Source of the DNA: Lachnospiraceae bacterium
GTDB lineage: Bacteria; Bacillota; Clostridia; Lachnospirales; Lachnospiraceae
Direction of reading: 5' to 3'
NCBI GenBank assembly: GCA_029006155.1
Contig: JAQXGF010000025.1
Span: 1 to 64,000, forward strand
DNA: 64,000 nucleotides
Shown: positions 33,907 through 42,979 of the stretch, one piece after another
Position numbering within the stretch: the first letter of the stretch is position 1
Layout: every line of letters begins with the position of its first letter
Notes under the pieces: generated by a model
Database searches by the model: none
Seen by the model: the letters and a program-made list of their open reading frames with translations, nothing else
What the model was told of the DNA's origin: nothing
Position numbers and translations under genes: made by a program

Positions 33907-34560
33907 TTGGAAGAGCGTGAAATTTCAAATGCGGTTATAAAAAGGCTGCCGCGATATTATCGTTATCTCGGAAATTTGCTGGAGGAAAAAGTGGAGCGAA
34001 TTTCCTCAAATGAGTTAAGCGAAATGATGAATGTCACCGCATCTCAGATCCGGCAGGATCTGAACAATTTCGGTGGATTTGGACAGCAGGGATACGGCTA
34101 TAATGTCAAGTATCTCTACAATGAGATTGGTAAGATTCTCGGACTGGACCGCGTGTATAATATGATCATTGTCGGAGCTGGGAATCTGGGACAGGCACTG
34201 GCCAACTATGTAAAATTCGAGAAGCGCGGGTTCTGGATCAAAGGGATCTTTGATGTGAATCCACGGCTGAAAGGGATGACCGTGCGCGGGATTGAGATTC
34301 GCATGACCGATGAACTGCCACAGTTTATCCGGGACAACCAGATCCAGATCGCAGCCCTGACACTTCCGAAGTCCGGAGCAGAAGAGCTCGCACCGGTTCT
34401 GGTGGAAAATGGTGTAAAGGCGATCTGGAACTTTGCACATACCGATCTGCAGCAGTTGCCGAAAGATGTGATCGTAGAGAGTGTCCATCTTTCAGAGAGC
34501 CTGATGCAGCTCTCCTATAATTTAAATCACATGGAGTGGGAAAAAGAACACCAATCGTGA
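33907..34560 (+). CDS. rex: Redox-sensing transcriptional repressor Rex
   Basis: NAD(H)-binding repressor that releases DNA when NADH is high and controls fermentation genes. The 217 residues show the N-terminal winged helix (SSNELSEMMNVTASQIRQD), the Rossmann motif Gly90-x-Gly92-x2-Gly95 (VGAGNLGQAL) and the C-terminal domain-swap helix. The start is TTG 33907 with GAGGA 8 or so bases upstream. It stands divergent to the ABC-F gene, with an apparent Rex box in its own promoter. Confidence 0.95.
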   Translation: MEEREISNAVIKRLPRYYRYLGNLLEEKVERISSNELSEMMNVTASQIRQDLNNFGGFGQQGYGYNVKYLYNEIGKILGLDRVYNMIIVGAGNLGQALANYVKFEKRGFWIKGIFDVNPRLKGMTVRGIEIRMTDELPQFIRDNQIQIAALTLPKSGAEELAPVLVENGVKAIWNFAHTDLQQLPKDVIVESVHLSESLMQLSYNLNHMEWEKEHQS

Positions 34561-34617
34561 GACAGACGACAGAGGCTGAAGTGAAACATACCTGATGTGG
34601 CACGGCAGCCTTTTCCG

Positions 34618-34657
34618 TTTTGTTCCCGCGGGCAATTCAGGCGGTGAACCATCCCTG
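34618..34657 (-). repeat. Probable remnant of structured repeat family 2 (reversed)
   Basis: The minus strand begins CAGGGATGGTTCACC and ends TTGCCCGCGGGAACAAAA, parallel to CAGGGATG...GCTCGCGGGAATAAAA in the full copy at 56333-56459. The middle is diverged. It lies in the roughly 200-base gap between rex and nnr, where I see no gene. Confidence 0.4.
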
Positions 34658-34762
34658 TAGTTTTGTTGCGGGGCGGGTCTGCTGCCGGAGATGGAATGGG
34701 TACCTTCTCAGCAGAGTGCGGGATCGTGACTGCCGCGGAAGATCAATCAGACAGGAGTGCTT

Positions 34763-36250
34763 ATGGAATATCTGGTAGATGCGAAACATATGAAGCAGTG
34801 CGATCAGGCGGCAATTGAAGGGCTGGGGATTCCGGCGATGGTGCTGATGGAACGCGCGGCACTTGCGGTGACCGAGGAACTGTTAAAAGCACGGCCACAG
34901 CCGGCGCCGGTGCTTGTCGTATGCGGTTCCGGCAATAAGGGCGGTGACGGCTTTGCGATTGCAAGGCTGTTGGCAGAACAGAAGATTGCTGTCGAAGTAT
35001 TTTTTGCAGGAAATGATGCGTCGATGACTGAAGAATGTCGCCGTCAGAAGACAATCTGCGAGAATTGCAATATAAAAATCGTCAGAAATTTTCCGGAAAA
35101 GGAATATACTACTATTGTAGATGCATTGTTTGGAATCGGACTGTCCCGTGATGTGACGGGAGCATATGCAGAGTTGATCGGGAAAATCAATGCGTCTGCG
35201 GCGTATAAAGTAGCAGTCGATATCCCGTCCGGCATCCGGGCGGATACCGGAACCGTGTCTTCTGCAGCCGTGCGTGCGGATCTGACGGTGACGTTTGCTG
35301 CACGAAAGCTCGGTCAGGTGCTGTATCCGGCGGCTGATTTTTGCGGGACGGTCATCTGCCGTCCGGTCGGGATTCCGGTCCGGAAGGAAGATGCAGTGGC
35401 CTATGCGCTTGAGAGGGAAGATTTATCGAAGCTCCCGGGGCGGATTCCGTGGGCAAATAAGGGGACGTGCGGAAAGGTGTTGCTGATCGCCGGGTCAGAA
35501 GGGATGAGCGGGGCGGCCTGCCTTGGCGCGGAAGCGGCATACCGGATGGGTAGCGGACTGGTCCGCGTGCTGACGCCGGAGTGCAATCGCGTGGTGCTCC
35601 AGACGAAGCTTCCGGAGGCGATCGTAACTGCGTATCAGAATGCAGAAGACGCAAAAGAAAAGCTGCTCCGTGCCATGGCATGGGCGGATGTCATCGGAAT
35701 CGGGCCAGGACTTGGAATGACAGAAAGCGCCAGAGCGTTGCTTGAGGCGGTTCTGGAAACATGGTCCGGGCCGCTCGTAATCGATGCGGACGGACTGAAT
35801 CTGCTCGCCGCACATCCGGACTGGACCGCGCGACTGGCAGATCGGGCAGCGCCTGCGATCGTGACGCCACATATCGGGGAGATGGCGCGGCTGGTGAAAA
35901 AGACCAGTCAGGAGGTGCTGGATGACCGGATTGCCTGCTGCCGGGACTATGCGAAATCCCACCATCTGATCTGCGCAGAGAAGGATGCGCGTACGATTAT
36001 TTCCGACGGAGAACAGGTATACATCAACACAAGTGGCAATGACGGTATGGCGACCGGAGGGAGCGGGGATGTGCTGACCGGTATGATCTGCGGGCTTTTG
36101 GCACAGGAGATGGAGCCGTTTGACGCGGCAGTGTTTGGGGTGTATTTGCACGGACTTGCCGGGGATGAAGCTGCTGCAGTGCTCGGGACGCATGCGATGC
36201 TCGCGGGCGATTTGATCCGACAGATCGGGACGGTTCTGCGGCAGACTTAA
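34763..36250 (+). CDS. nnr: Bifunctional NAD(P)H-hydrate epimerase/dehydratase
   Basis: Repairs hydrated NAD(P)H. Of 495 residues, the N-terminal half is the YjeF_N epimerase with GSGNKGGDG (55-63), the C-terminal half the ADP-dependent dehydratase with a ribokinase-like fold and NDGMATGGSGDVLTG near residue 430. ATG 34763 has CAGGAG 5 bases upstream; the reading frame opens at a GTG 6 bases earlier. The order nnr-alr-mazF resembles Bacillus (where acpS, an antitoxin gene and alr are grouped), but acpS is absent here. Confidence 0.92.
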   Translation: MEYLVDAKHMKQCDQAAIEGLGIPAMVLMERAALAVTEELLKARPQPAPVLVVCGSGNKGGDGFAIARLLAEQKIAVEVFFAGNDASMTEECRRQKTICENCNIKIVRNFPEKEYTTIVDALFGIGLSRDVTGAYAELIGKINASAAYKVAVDIPSGIRADTGTVSSAAVRADLTVTFAARKLGQVLYPAADFCGTVICRPVGIPVRKEDAVAYALEREDLSKLPGRIPWANKGTCGKVLLIAGSEGMSGAACLGAEAAYRMGSGLVRVLTPECNRVVLQTKLPEAIVTAYQNAEDAKEKLLRAMAWADVIGIGPGLGMTESARALLEAVLETWSGPLVIDADGLNLLAAHPDWTARLADRAAPAIVTPHIGEMARLVKKTSQEVLDDRIACCRDYAKSHHLICAEKDARTIISDGEQVYINTSGNDGMATGGSGDVLTGMICGLLAQEMEPFDAAVFGVYLHGLAGDEAAAVLGTHAMLAGDLIRQIGTVLRQT

Positions 36251-36267
36251 TGACGAAAAATAACTGG

Positions 36268-36312
36268 ATATGCAGGCATAGTTGTCTGGGTTTGTTGCTT
36301 GCAAGAATAAAA
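36268..36312 (+). repeat. Partial copy of structured repeat family 2 before alr
   Basis: ATATGCAGGCAT, then TTGTCTGGG, then GTTGCTTGCAAGAATAAAA. This follows the 3' third of the full copy (CCATGCAAGCATGG, CTTGG, GTTGCTCGCGGGAATAAAA). The small hairpin differs in sequence yet keeps its pairing (TATGC/GCATA against CATGC/GCATG). Confidence 0.5.
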
Positions 36313-36352
36313 TGGCAAAATACAGAAGATACCAAGGAAGGGAAGGATAGAT

Positions 36353-37483
36353 ATGGAACACAGCAACGGAAGAATCACAGCCTACATTCACCTGGAGGCG
36401 GTAGAAGAAAATTTCCGTCGGATGAAAGAAAATTTACAGGATGGTGTACAGATGGTCGCGGTCATCAAGACGGACGCCTACGGGCATGGAGCGGTCGAGA
36501 TTGCAAAACTGGTGGAGCCGTATCCGTATATCTGGGGCTTTGCGGTAGCAGCTGTGAGCGAGGGCATGGAGTTACGCGCGGCCGGGATTACGAAGCCGAT
36601 CCTGGTGCTTGGGTACACGTTTGAGGAGGATTATGAAGACATGATCCGGAACGGTATCCGCCCGGCAGTCTTTACGGAAGAGATGGCAGAGGCATTTGAT
36701 GCGGCTGCAGCCCGTACCGGGATCACGGCACCGATCCACATTGCAGTGGACACCGGGATGTCCCGCATCGGTTTTGCAGATACGGCAGAGAGTATTCTGA
36801 CGGTGAAAAAGATCGCGGCACTCCCGAATCTTTGCATCGAAGGCGCATTCACACATTTTGCACGGGCGGACGAGACCGATAAGCAGGCGGCGATGCGGCA
36901 GATGCATCGGTTTACCGATTTCTGCGACGCGATGGAGGCATCCGGCATTCATGGATTCCTGCGCCACTGCTCGAACAGCGCCGGGATTCTGGAGCTGCCG
37001 CAGGCAAATATGGATATGGTGCGGGCCGGGATTACGATTTACGGGATCTATCCGTCTGATGAAGTGTCAAGGGAAATCCCGCTTGCGCCGGTCATGGAGC
37101 TGAAATCACATGTCGTGTACATAAAAACGATTGAGCCGGGGACGGCCATCAGCTATGGTGGAACGTTTGTGGCAGAGCATCCCATGCGGATTGCGACGAT
37201 CCCGGTCGGCTACGGGGACGGCTATCCGAGAAGCTTAAGCAACTGCGGATATGTGCTGATCCGCGGGAAAAAAGCGCCGATCGTTGGAAGAGTCTGTATG
37301 GATCAGTTTATGGTCGATGTGACGGACATCGAGGTGGAGATGCTGGACGAAGTGACCTTACTTGGCAGGGACGGGGAGGCCGAGATTACGATTGATGAGC
37401 TTGGCGCACTGTCCCATCGGTTCCCGTATGAATTTGTCTGTGATATCGGGAAACGGGTACCGCGCGTATTTATCCGCTCCTGA
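36353..37483 (+). CDS. alr: Alanine racemase
   Basis: PLP-dependent enzyme making D-alanine for peptidoglycan. The 376 residues have the PLP lysine Lys39 in VAVIKTDAYGHG, the second catalytic tyrosine in AISYGGTF (about residue 263) and the GRVCMDQFMVDVTD motif. The start has AAGGGAAGG upstream. The 100-base gap to nnr contains the family 2 remnant and no clear promoter, so co-transcription with nnr is possible. Confidence 0.95.
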   Translation: MEHSNGRITAYIHLEAVEENFRRMKENLQDGVQMVAVIKTDAYGHGAVEIAKLVEPYPYIWGFAVAAVSEGMELRAAGITKPILVLGYTFEEDYEDMIRNGIRPAVFTEEMAEAFDAAAARTGITAPIHIAVDTGMSRIGFADTAESILTVKKIAALPNLCIEGAFTHFARADETDKQAAMRQMHRFTDFCDAMEASGIHGFLRHCSNSAGILELPQANMDMVRAGITIYGIYPSDEVSREIPLAPVMELKSHVVYIKTIEPGTAISYGGTFVAEHPMRIATIPVGYGDGYPRSLSNCGYVLIRGKKAPIVGRVCMDQFMVDVTDIEVEMLDEVTLLGRDGEAEITIDELGALSHRFPYEFVCDIGKRVPRVFIRS

Positions 37484-37522
37484 AGCTGACGGAGCGCACC
37501 TGTCTCATATAATCAAATATAC

Positions 37523-37719
37523 ATGATACAAGGGTCAAAAGGTATTTTGACCCCTATGATACACGGATTGCTTCGCATTTCATGCTCTCGCAATCCTAAA
37601 ACACCCCAAATCCGCTCATTTTTCTACGAAAAATGGCTACTTTTCGGTGTTTTGCGGGTCAATAAGCCATGCTTTTTCATGCAAGCATGAAACGCATGAC
37701 CTTTTGACCCTTGTATCAT
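37523..37719. repeat. 197-nt element with 21-bp perfect terminal inverted repeats
   Basis: ATGATACAAGGGTCAAAAGG plus T at 37523-37543 is the exact complement of 37699-37719. Inside are three more hairpins: GGGTCAAAA/TTTTGACCC (within and next to the left arm), GGATTGC/GCAATCC (37555-37590 region) and AAAACACC/GGTGTTTT enclosing ATTTTT/AAAAAT. The word ATATACATGA occurs at 37517-37526 and 37721-37730, which could be a target-site duplication. No coding capacity. It fills most of the gap between alr and mazF. Confidence 0.8.
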
Positions 37720-37726
37720 CATATAC

Positions 37727-37798
37727 ATGAATACACAGAAGAAACAGGGTAATACTGAAGGTAATGAAGTACAGAAAATTCCTTGTATCGGAGTGTGA
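37727..37798 (+). CDS. Possible 23-residue leader peptide before mazF
   Basis: An open frame from ATG 37727 ([16 protein letters not shown]...) to TGA 37796-37798, ending just before the preferred mazF start. No good ribosome binding site and no similarity to MazE/CopG antitoxins that I can see. It may be only chance or a coupling peptide. Confidence 0.2.
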   Translation: MNTQKKQGNTEGNEVQKIPCIGV

Positions 37799-37803
37799 GT
37801 CAT

Positions 37804-38151
37804 GTGGTAATCAGGAGAGGCGATATTTTTTACGCGGATTTACGGCCGGTGGTCGGTTCGGAACAGGGTGGTATCCGTCCGGTGCTGATCATTCAGAATG
37901 ATGTGGGCAACCGCCACAGCCCGACGGTGATCTGTGCAGCCATTACTTCAAAGATGAACAAGGCAAAGCTGCCGACGCATGTAGCGATCGAGGCAGGACG
38001 ATATCAGGTCGGCCGCGATTCGGTCATATTGCTGGAACAGTTGCGCACGATCGACAAGCGCAGGCTGAAGGATCGGGTCTGCCATCTGGACGGAGAGATG
38101 CTCGAACGGGTGAACAAAGCGCTTCAGGTCAGCCTTGAGCTGCTTACATAA
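37804..38151 (+). CDS. MazF/EndoA-family mRNA interferase
   Basis: PemK/MazF toxin fold of 115 residues: [39 protein letters not shown] is close to Bacillus EndoA, including the catalytic Arg and Thr/Ser region. It cleaves mRNA at short sites. I prefer GTG 37804 with GGAGTG about 8 bases upstream; TTG 37783 is the outer limit. In many Firmicutes a small antitoxin gene precedes it; none is visible here between alr and mazF, where the 197-nt inverted-repeat element lies. An antitoxin elsewhere, or a toxin controlled at the RNA level, is possible. Confidence 0.9.
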   Translation: MVIRRGDIFYADLRPVVGSEQGGIRPVLIIQNDVGNRHSPTVICAAITSKMNKAKLPTHVAIEAGRYQVGRDSVILLEQLRTIDKRRLKDRVCHLDGEMLERVNKALQVSLELLT

Positions 38152-38174
38152 TCTGTAAACGGGACGGGCGAAGC

Positions 38175-38203
38175 TTGACGAATAAAAGAGAAGCTGTTAT
38201 ACT
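38175..38203 (+). promoter_or_regulatory. Promoter of the CBS-domain transporter gene
   Basis: TTGACG (38175-38180), 17-bp spacer, TATACT (38198-38203) with TG two bases upstream of the -10. Confidence 0.78.
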
Positions 38204-38277
38204 TAAAATAGTATGCCTGTTTTAAGGCATAATACTGCGTACAGCAGAAAAAGGAATAAAGGGGAGATACACGGAAA

Positions 38278-39558
38278 ATGGATGGAGACGCCAGTACCTT
38301 GTTGGGTGCATGTTTATTAGCGTTCCTGTTGATACTGAATTTTATTATGACGGCATTTGCCGCCGCGATCCGGTCTGTTTCTGACACAGAGATTCAGGAG
38401 GCATTTGAGTCAGAAGGCAAGCCACCGGATGAAATTTGTGAGCTGAAGGACCACTCGGATCGTCTCATGCATACGATCTGGCTGCTGACGGCGGTGACGT
38501 ACACCGGCACCGGTTATTTTCTGACCAGGCTGACCCGTCAGTACCCGCTCTATGTGACATTTCCGATTCTGGCGATTCTGTTCTACCTGTTCGGGAATTC
38601 CATACCGGAGATGCTCGGACATAAAAACGCCTCCCGATGGCTGTTGCACCGGTTCGGTGTTGTGCGGATCGTGATGCTGGCAGTCAGCCCGCTTACATAT
38701 GTTATGACGCTTGTATCACATGTATGTGTGCGGATTTTTGGAATTGATCCGAAGTCCTTCGAGAGTGAGGTGACGGAGGATGAGATCATCTCGATGGTAA
38801 ATGAAGGCCATGAGCAGGGCGTGCTCGATGCCAGAGAGGCCGAGATGATCCAGAATATCTTTGAGATGGACGATAAGAAAGCCGGAGATATCATGATCCA
38901 CCGGAAGAATATCATCGGCATTGACGGGGCACAGGATCTGGATGCGGCACTTGCCTTTATGGTCGAACAGCCGCTGTCGCGTTTCCCGGTCTATCTGGAG
39001 AATATCGACAACATCATCGGGATCCTGCATTTTAAGGATGCGATGAAGTTTCACACGATGGGAAAATATGACAACTGGCTGATCAAGGATATCCCGGAGC
39101 TGATCCGGGAGGCGAAATTTATCCCTGAGACCCGTGGGATCAATCTTCTGTTCCGCGGCATGCAGTCGGAGAAGATCCAGATGGTCATCGTGGCGGATGA
39201 GTATGGTCAGACGGCCGGGCTTGTGACGATGGAAGATATTCTGGAGGAAATTGTCGGAAATATTCAGGATGAATATGACAAGGATGTGGAGTTTATCCGC
39301 AGAGATGGCAACGGAGATCTGCTCATGGATGGCATGACGCCGCTTGCCGACGTGGAGGAGACACTGGGCGTTTCCTTCGACGAGACGTATGATACTCTGA
39401 ACGGGCTGCTGATATCCAGGCTTGACCGGATTCCGGAGGACGGAGAGAAGGCTGAGATTACGGAGAACGGCTATCTGTTTCAGATTATTGAGGTGAAGAA
39501 TAAAATGATTCGCCTTGTTAAAATCACTAAATTACAACAAGAAGAAAAGGAGCAGTGA
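38278..39558 (+). CDS. CNNM/CorB-type transporter with CBS domains (hemolysin C family)
   Basis: A 426-residue membrane protein: DUF21/CNNM transmembrane domain with about three to four helices (1-150), a pair of CBS domains (about 185-320, typified by IMIHRKNIIGID and LVTMEDILEEIVGNIQDE) and a C-terminal CorC/HlyC domain (about 335-420). Family members are linked to magnesium or cobalt efflux; the hemolysin label is historical. Start ATG 38278 with GGGGAGA about 11 bases upstream. Followed by yebC after 6 bases, so probably the same transcript. Confidence 0.88.
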   Translation: MDGDASTLLGACLLAFLLILNFIMTAFAAAIRSVSDTEIQEAFESEGKPPDEICELKDHSDRLMHTIWLLTAVTYTGTGYFLTRLTRQYPLYVTFPILAILFYLFGNSIPEMLGHKNASRWLLHRFGVVRIVMLAVSPLTYVMTLVSHVCVRIFGIDPKSFESEVTEDEIISMVNEGHEQGVLDAREAEMIQNIFEMDDKKAGDIMIHRKNIIGIDGAQDLDAALAFMVEQPLSRFPVYLENIDNIIGILHFKDAMKFHTMGKYDNWLIKDIPELIREAKFIPETRGINLLFRGMQSEKIQMVIVADEYGQTAGLVTMEDILEEIVGNIQDEYDKDVEFIRRDGNGDLLMDGMTPLADVEETLGVSFDETYDTLNGLLISRLDRIPEDGEKAEITENGYLFQIIEVKNKMIRLVKITKLQQEEKEQ

Positions 39559-39564
39559 CAGAGT

Positions 39565-40293
39565 ATGTCAGGACATTCAAAATTTGCCAATATTAAGCAC
39601 AAAAAAGAGAAAAACGATGCAGCGAAGGGAAAGATTTTTACGATCATCGGCCGTGAGCTTGCAGTAGCAGTAAAAGAAGGTGGCTCTGACCCGGCGAACA
39701 ACAGCCGTCTGCGTGATGTTATCGCAAAGGCAAAGGCAAACAACATGCCGAACGACACGATCGACCGTGGCATCAAGAAGGCAGCCGGAGAGCTCGGAAG
39801 CGTCAATTACGAGTTCGTTACTTACGAAGGATACGGACCGGGTGGAATCGCGATCATCGTAGATGCGCTGACTGACAATAAGAACCGTACCGCATCCAAT
39901 GTCCGCAATGCATTTACCAAGGGCAGCGGCAGCATCGGTACGCAGGGCTGTGTATCCTACATGTTTGACCAGAAGGGACAGATCATCATCGACCGCGAGG
40001 AGTGCGATATGGACCCGGATGAGCTGATGATGCTCGCACTGGATGCGGGGGCCGAGGACTTCTCTGAGGAAGAGGACAGCTTCGAGATCCTGACTTCTCC
40101 GGATGACTTCAGCGACGTGCGTCAGAAGCTCGAGGAGGAGGGCATTCCGATGGCTTCCGCAGAAGTAACGATGATTCCGCAGAATTATGTGGCACTGACC
40201 GATGAAACTGCATTAAAGCAGCTGAACCGCACACTGGATATGCTGGATGAGGATGACGACGTACAGGCGGTATATACCAATCTGGAGGAATAA
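39565..40293 (+). CDS. yebC: YebC/PmpR family protein
   Basis: Three-domain protein of 242 residues starting [25 protein letters not shown], the family hallmark. YebC members bind DNA as regulators, and one branch (YebC2) has recently been implicated as a translation factor relieving stalling at proline stretches; which branch this is cannot be decided here. It sits 6 bases after the transporter gene and 3 bases before the CFI-motif protein. Confidence 0.93.
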   Translation: MSGHSKFANIKHKKEKNDAAKGKIFTIIGRELAVAVKEGGSDPANNSRLRDVIAKAKANNMPNDTIDRGIKKAAGELGSVNYEFVTYEGYGPGGIAIIVDALTDNKNRTASNVRNAFTKGSGSIGTQGCVSYMFDQKGQIIIDREECDMDPDELMMLALDAGAEDFSEEEDSFEILTSPDDFSDVRQKLEEEGIPMASAEVTMIPQNYVALTDETALKQLNRTLDMLDEDDDVQAVYTNLEE

Positions 40294-40296
40294 TTT

Positions 40297-41067
40297 ATGA
40301 ACTTTTACCTGACCGGAATCGAAGGGATGCCAAAGCTTCTGGACTGCTGCGGGGATGACCCGATGAAGTATTTCAGCAAAAAAGCCTATGCGGATGCCTT
40401 TCGGCGCATGTATCAGGAGCATCTGGAGACCTTTGATGCGATTGAACAGGGATACAGCACGGTCATCGATAAGGAACAGTTTCTGATGAACATGGCGGAC
40501 GCGCTGACGGAATACGCCGGGAAGAAATATGACAGCTGTACGAAGCGGACGAAGCGTGATCACATGATGATGGATCTGAACCTCACGATGGCGGCGTTTG
40601 TCCTGCCGATGGTGCTGGAGTACCACGGGACATCTTCGGAGCCACTGGCTGCGCAGATGACAGCTTCATGGCAGCGCCGTTTCCCGAAGACAGCCCTGAA
40701 AGCGTCCGAATATACGTACATTGAAGCTGGCTTCCACAAGAAGTTCTGTTACATTACGACGGCGGTCTGTGAGACATTTGGAAAGCCGGATGACTGCTAT
40801 GAGCTGACCTTGCTGCGCGACTACCGCGACGGTTATCTGCGTGCGCTTCCGGAAGGAGATGCGCTGATCCACACCTACTATGATGTGGCGCCGTCGATCG
40901 TAAAGCACATCAATCAGCGCCCGGACCGAAAGGAGATCTACCGGTCGATCTGGGATCAGTATCTGGCTCCGTGCATTTCCATGATTGAGTCCGACCGGCT
41001 GTCGGAGTGCAAAGAGCGCTATACGCAGATGGTGTGGGATCTGAAAGAAAAATATTTTCTTTCCTGA
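40297..41067 (+). CDS. CFI-box-type protein of unknown function
   Basis: A 256-residue soluble protein I cannot assign to a named function. Its most striking part is around residue 150: CYITTAVCETFGKPDDCYEL followed by TLLRDYRDGYL. This resembles the CFI-box motif (CFITTA..C..GK.DDC.EL..LR.FRD) seen at the ends of many clostridial proteins. The N-terminal 130 residues are mostly helical with a few cysteines and histidines. It begins 3 bases after yebC, so it is translated from the same message. The motif's cysteines could bind metal, which is inference. Confidence 0.75.
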   Translation: MNFYLTGIEGMPKLLDCCGDDPMKYFSKKAYADAFRRMYQEHLETFDAIEQGYSTVIDKEQFLMNMADALTEYAGKKYDSCTKRTKRDHMMMDLNLTMAAFVLPMVLEYHGTSSEPLAAQMTASWQRRFPKTALKASEYTYIEAGFHKKFCYITTAVCETFGKPDDCYELTLLRDYRDGYLRALPEGDALIHTYYDVAPSIVKHINQRPDRKEIYRSIWDQYLAPCISMIESDRLSECKERYTQMVWDLKEKYFLS

Positions 41068-41140
41068 AAGGTCTATGTGATGTCATTCTGACCGTTCATC
41101 CCTGGTGCTTGCTGTGGGAGTGCTGATAAGATTATTTAGA

Positions 41141-41185
41141 AAAAGAGCTGACATTGTTATTGTATATAACGATGTTGGCTCTTTT
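41141..41185 (+). terminator. Terminator after the CFI-box gene
   Basis: AAAAGAGCTGACATTGTTAT and ATAACGATGTTGGCTCTTTT pair over about 20 bases (with G-U pairs), with a tight loop and terminal TTTT. The A-run makes it a candidate for both directions. Confidence 0.8.
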
Positions 41186-41300
41186 CATTGATGGGGATCC
41201 TGTGTTTCCACGTGACATCGCATAGTTTTTTCTGAACCGGACATACTGATCGAAAGTGGCCATCGGCCACAAATCAGATCAGGAAAGGAAACATGTCCAT

Positions 41301-41987
41301 ATGGGAAAAGAAGCGGAGACGAAAAAAACAGAGGAGCAAAAGGAAGTCCGGGAGGGGATACGTGAAAATGGAGAGGTGACCTTAGATAACCGCATCCATC
41401 TGCTCAGCGTGATCGGAGAGATCGAGGGGCATGAGTGCCTGCCAAATAATTCCAAGACGACAAAATATGAGCATGTTCTGCCACGGCTCGCGGCGATCGA
41501 GGACAGCTCGGAGATCGACGGTGTGCTCATTTTGCTCAATACGGTGGGAGGCGACGTGGAGGCCGGGCTTGCGATTGCGGAGATGCTTGCGTCTTTGAGC
41601 AAGCCGACCGTCTCCCTCGTGCTCGGCGGAAGTCATTCGATCGGTGTGCCGATCGCCGTATCGACGGATTATTCCTTTATCGTGCGGACGGGTACGATGG
41701 TGATCCATCCGGTGCGGATGAACGGGACCGTCATCGGGGCTCCACAGACGTATGATTATTTTAAGCAGATGCAGGATCGGATTCTCGGCTTTATCGCAGA
41801 GCACTCGCAGGCTTCCAGAGAACGGCTTGAGCAGCTGATGCTCGATACAGGGATTCTCACAAAAGACCTCGGCACGATTCTTGTCGGGGAAGATGCCGTG
41901 CGGGAGGGGCTGATCAATGAAGTCGGAGGGATCAGTGATGCCTTACAGAAATTGTATGCAATGATTGCCACGCGGAAAGCAGAATAA
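41301..41987 (+). CDS. tepA: ClpP-like serine protease TepA
   Basis: ClpP-fold protein of 228 residues (YmfB/TepA branch) encoded, as in Bacillus, just upstream of ftsK/spoIIIE. The nucleophile lies in GGSHSIGVP (Ser113) and the catalytic histidine in TMVIHPVRM (His136). The first 30 residues are charged. TepA is thought to degrade or process peptides at the membrane; no chaperone partner is visible. ATG 41301 is used, with AGGAAAGGAA about 11 bases upstream; longer versions have no better site. Confidence 0.86.
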   Translation: MGKEAETKKTEEQKEVREGIRENGEVTLDNRIHLLSVIGEIEGHECLPNNSKTTKYEHVLPRLAAIEDSSEIDGVLILLNTVGGDVEAGLAIAEMLASLSKPTVSLVLGGSHSIGVPIAVSTDYSFIVRTGTMVIHPVRMNGTVIGAPQTYDYFKQMQDRILGFIAEHSQASRERLEQLMLDTGILTKDLGTILVGEDAVREGLINEVGGISDALQKLYAMIATRKAE

Positions 41988-41992
41988 AACGC

Positions 41993-42021
41993 TTGTGGAA
42001 GGAACAATTGTTTGGTATAAT
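41993..42021 (+). promoter_or_regulatory. Promoter of uppP
   Basis: TTGTGG (41993-41998), 17-bp spacer, TATAAT (42016-42021) with an extended -10 (TGG). Confidence 0.65.
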
Positions 42022-42070
42022 GAAGCAGTATGCGTAAGAAAGAGTATCGTACCGAATCAGGAGGCGTATT

Positions 42071-42946
42071 ATGAGCGTACTGCAATCTATTTTTCTTGGA
42101 ATCATACAGGGGATCACAGAGTTTCTGCCGGTGAGCAGTTCCGGGCATCTCGCGATTCTGGAAAATATTTTTCACATTGATACAGACGGTGGCATGCTGT
42201 TCGATATCATGCTGCATGTGGGGACACTGGCTGCCGTATTTGTCGTCTATCACAAAGATATCTGGCGGATGATCGTGGAGACGTTTAAGATGATCGGAGA
42301 CCTGTTTGCGAATCTTCATATCTATATGCTGAACCGCATCCATAAGACTTCCCTGAAGTATCGCCGTGTTGTACACAACAATTACCGGAAGTTTGTGGTA
42401 CTCGTGCTCGTGTCGACGATTCCGACCGGACTGATCGGTGTCATCGGAAAGGATCTCGTCTCTGCTGCCGGAGAGACGCTCCTGATCCCGGGGATCTGTC
42501 TTCTGATGACCGGCGTGTTGCTGCTCATCGCGGATACGACGAGGGAAGGGCATAAGCTTCCACGCCAGGTGACTTATAAAAATGGTCTTTTGATCGGAGC
42601 CGCACAGGGGCTGGCGACCCTTCCGGGACTTTCCCGCTCCGGCACCACGATCGCAGCGTGCCTGCTGCTCGGCATGGATCGGAGATTTGCAGTCAAGTAT
42701 TCTTTCATTTTATCGATTCCGGCGGTGCTCGGCGCAGCGCTTCTTGAGGTGAAGGATGTGATCGCGGAGCCGATCGAGACATCGCAGCTTGGCATTTATG
42801 CCGTCGGCATGGTATTTGCAGCGGTGGTGGGATACATATGCATCAAGACGATGCTGATCGTAGTGAAAAATAAGAAGTTTAAATATTTCTCCTACTATTG
42901 CTTTATCGTAGGAGCCGTTGCGATTGCAGGACATTTCCTGCTGTAG
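42071..42946 (+). CDS. uppP: Undecaprenyl-diphosphatase (BacA/UppP)
   Basis: Recycles undecaprenyl pyrophosphate for wall synthesis and confers bacitracin tolerance. Integral membrane protein of 291 residues. The two active-site segments are present: GITEFLPVSSSGH (Glu17, Ser region 22-24, His26) and LSRSGTT in the second repeat. A loop insertion around residues 75-115 is slightly longer than average. ATG 42071 with AGGAGGCG. Followed by ftsK after 33 bases. Confidence 0.94.
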   Translation: MSVLQSIFLGIIQGITEFLPVSSSGHLAILENIFHIDTDGGMLFDIMLHVGTLAAVFVVYHKDIWRMIVETFKMIGDLFANLHIYMLNRIHKTSLKYRRVVHNNYRKFVVLVLVSTIPTGLIGVIGKDLVSAAGETLLIPGICLLMTGVLLLIADTTREGHKLPRQVTYKNGLLIGAAQGLATLPGLSRSGTTIAACLLLGMDRRFAVKYSFILSIPAVLGAALLEVKDVIAEPIETSQLGIYAVGMVFAAVVGYICIKTMLIVVKNKKFKYFSYYCFIVGAVAIAGHFLL

Positions 42947-42979
42947 CAGCAAAGGAATTCAGACTGGGAGGCAGAATAT

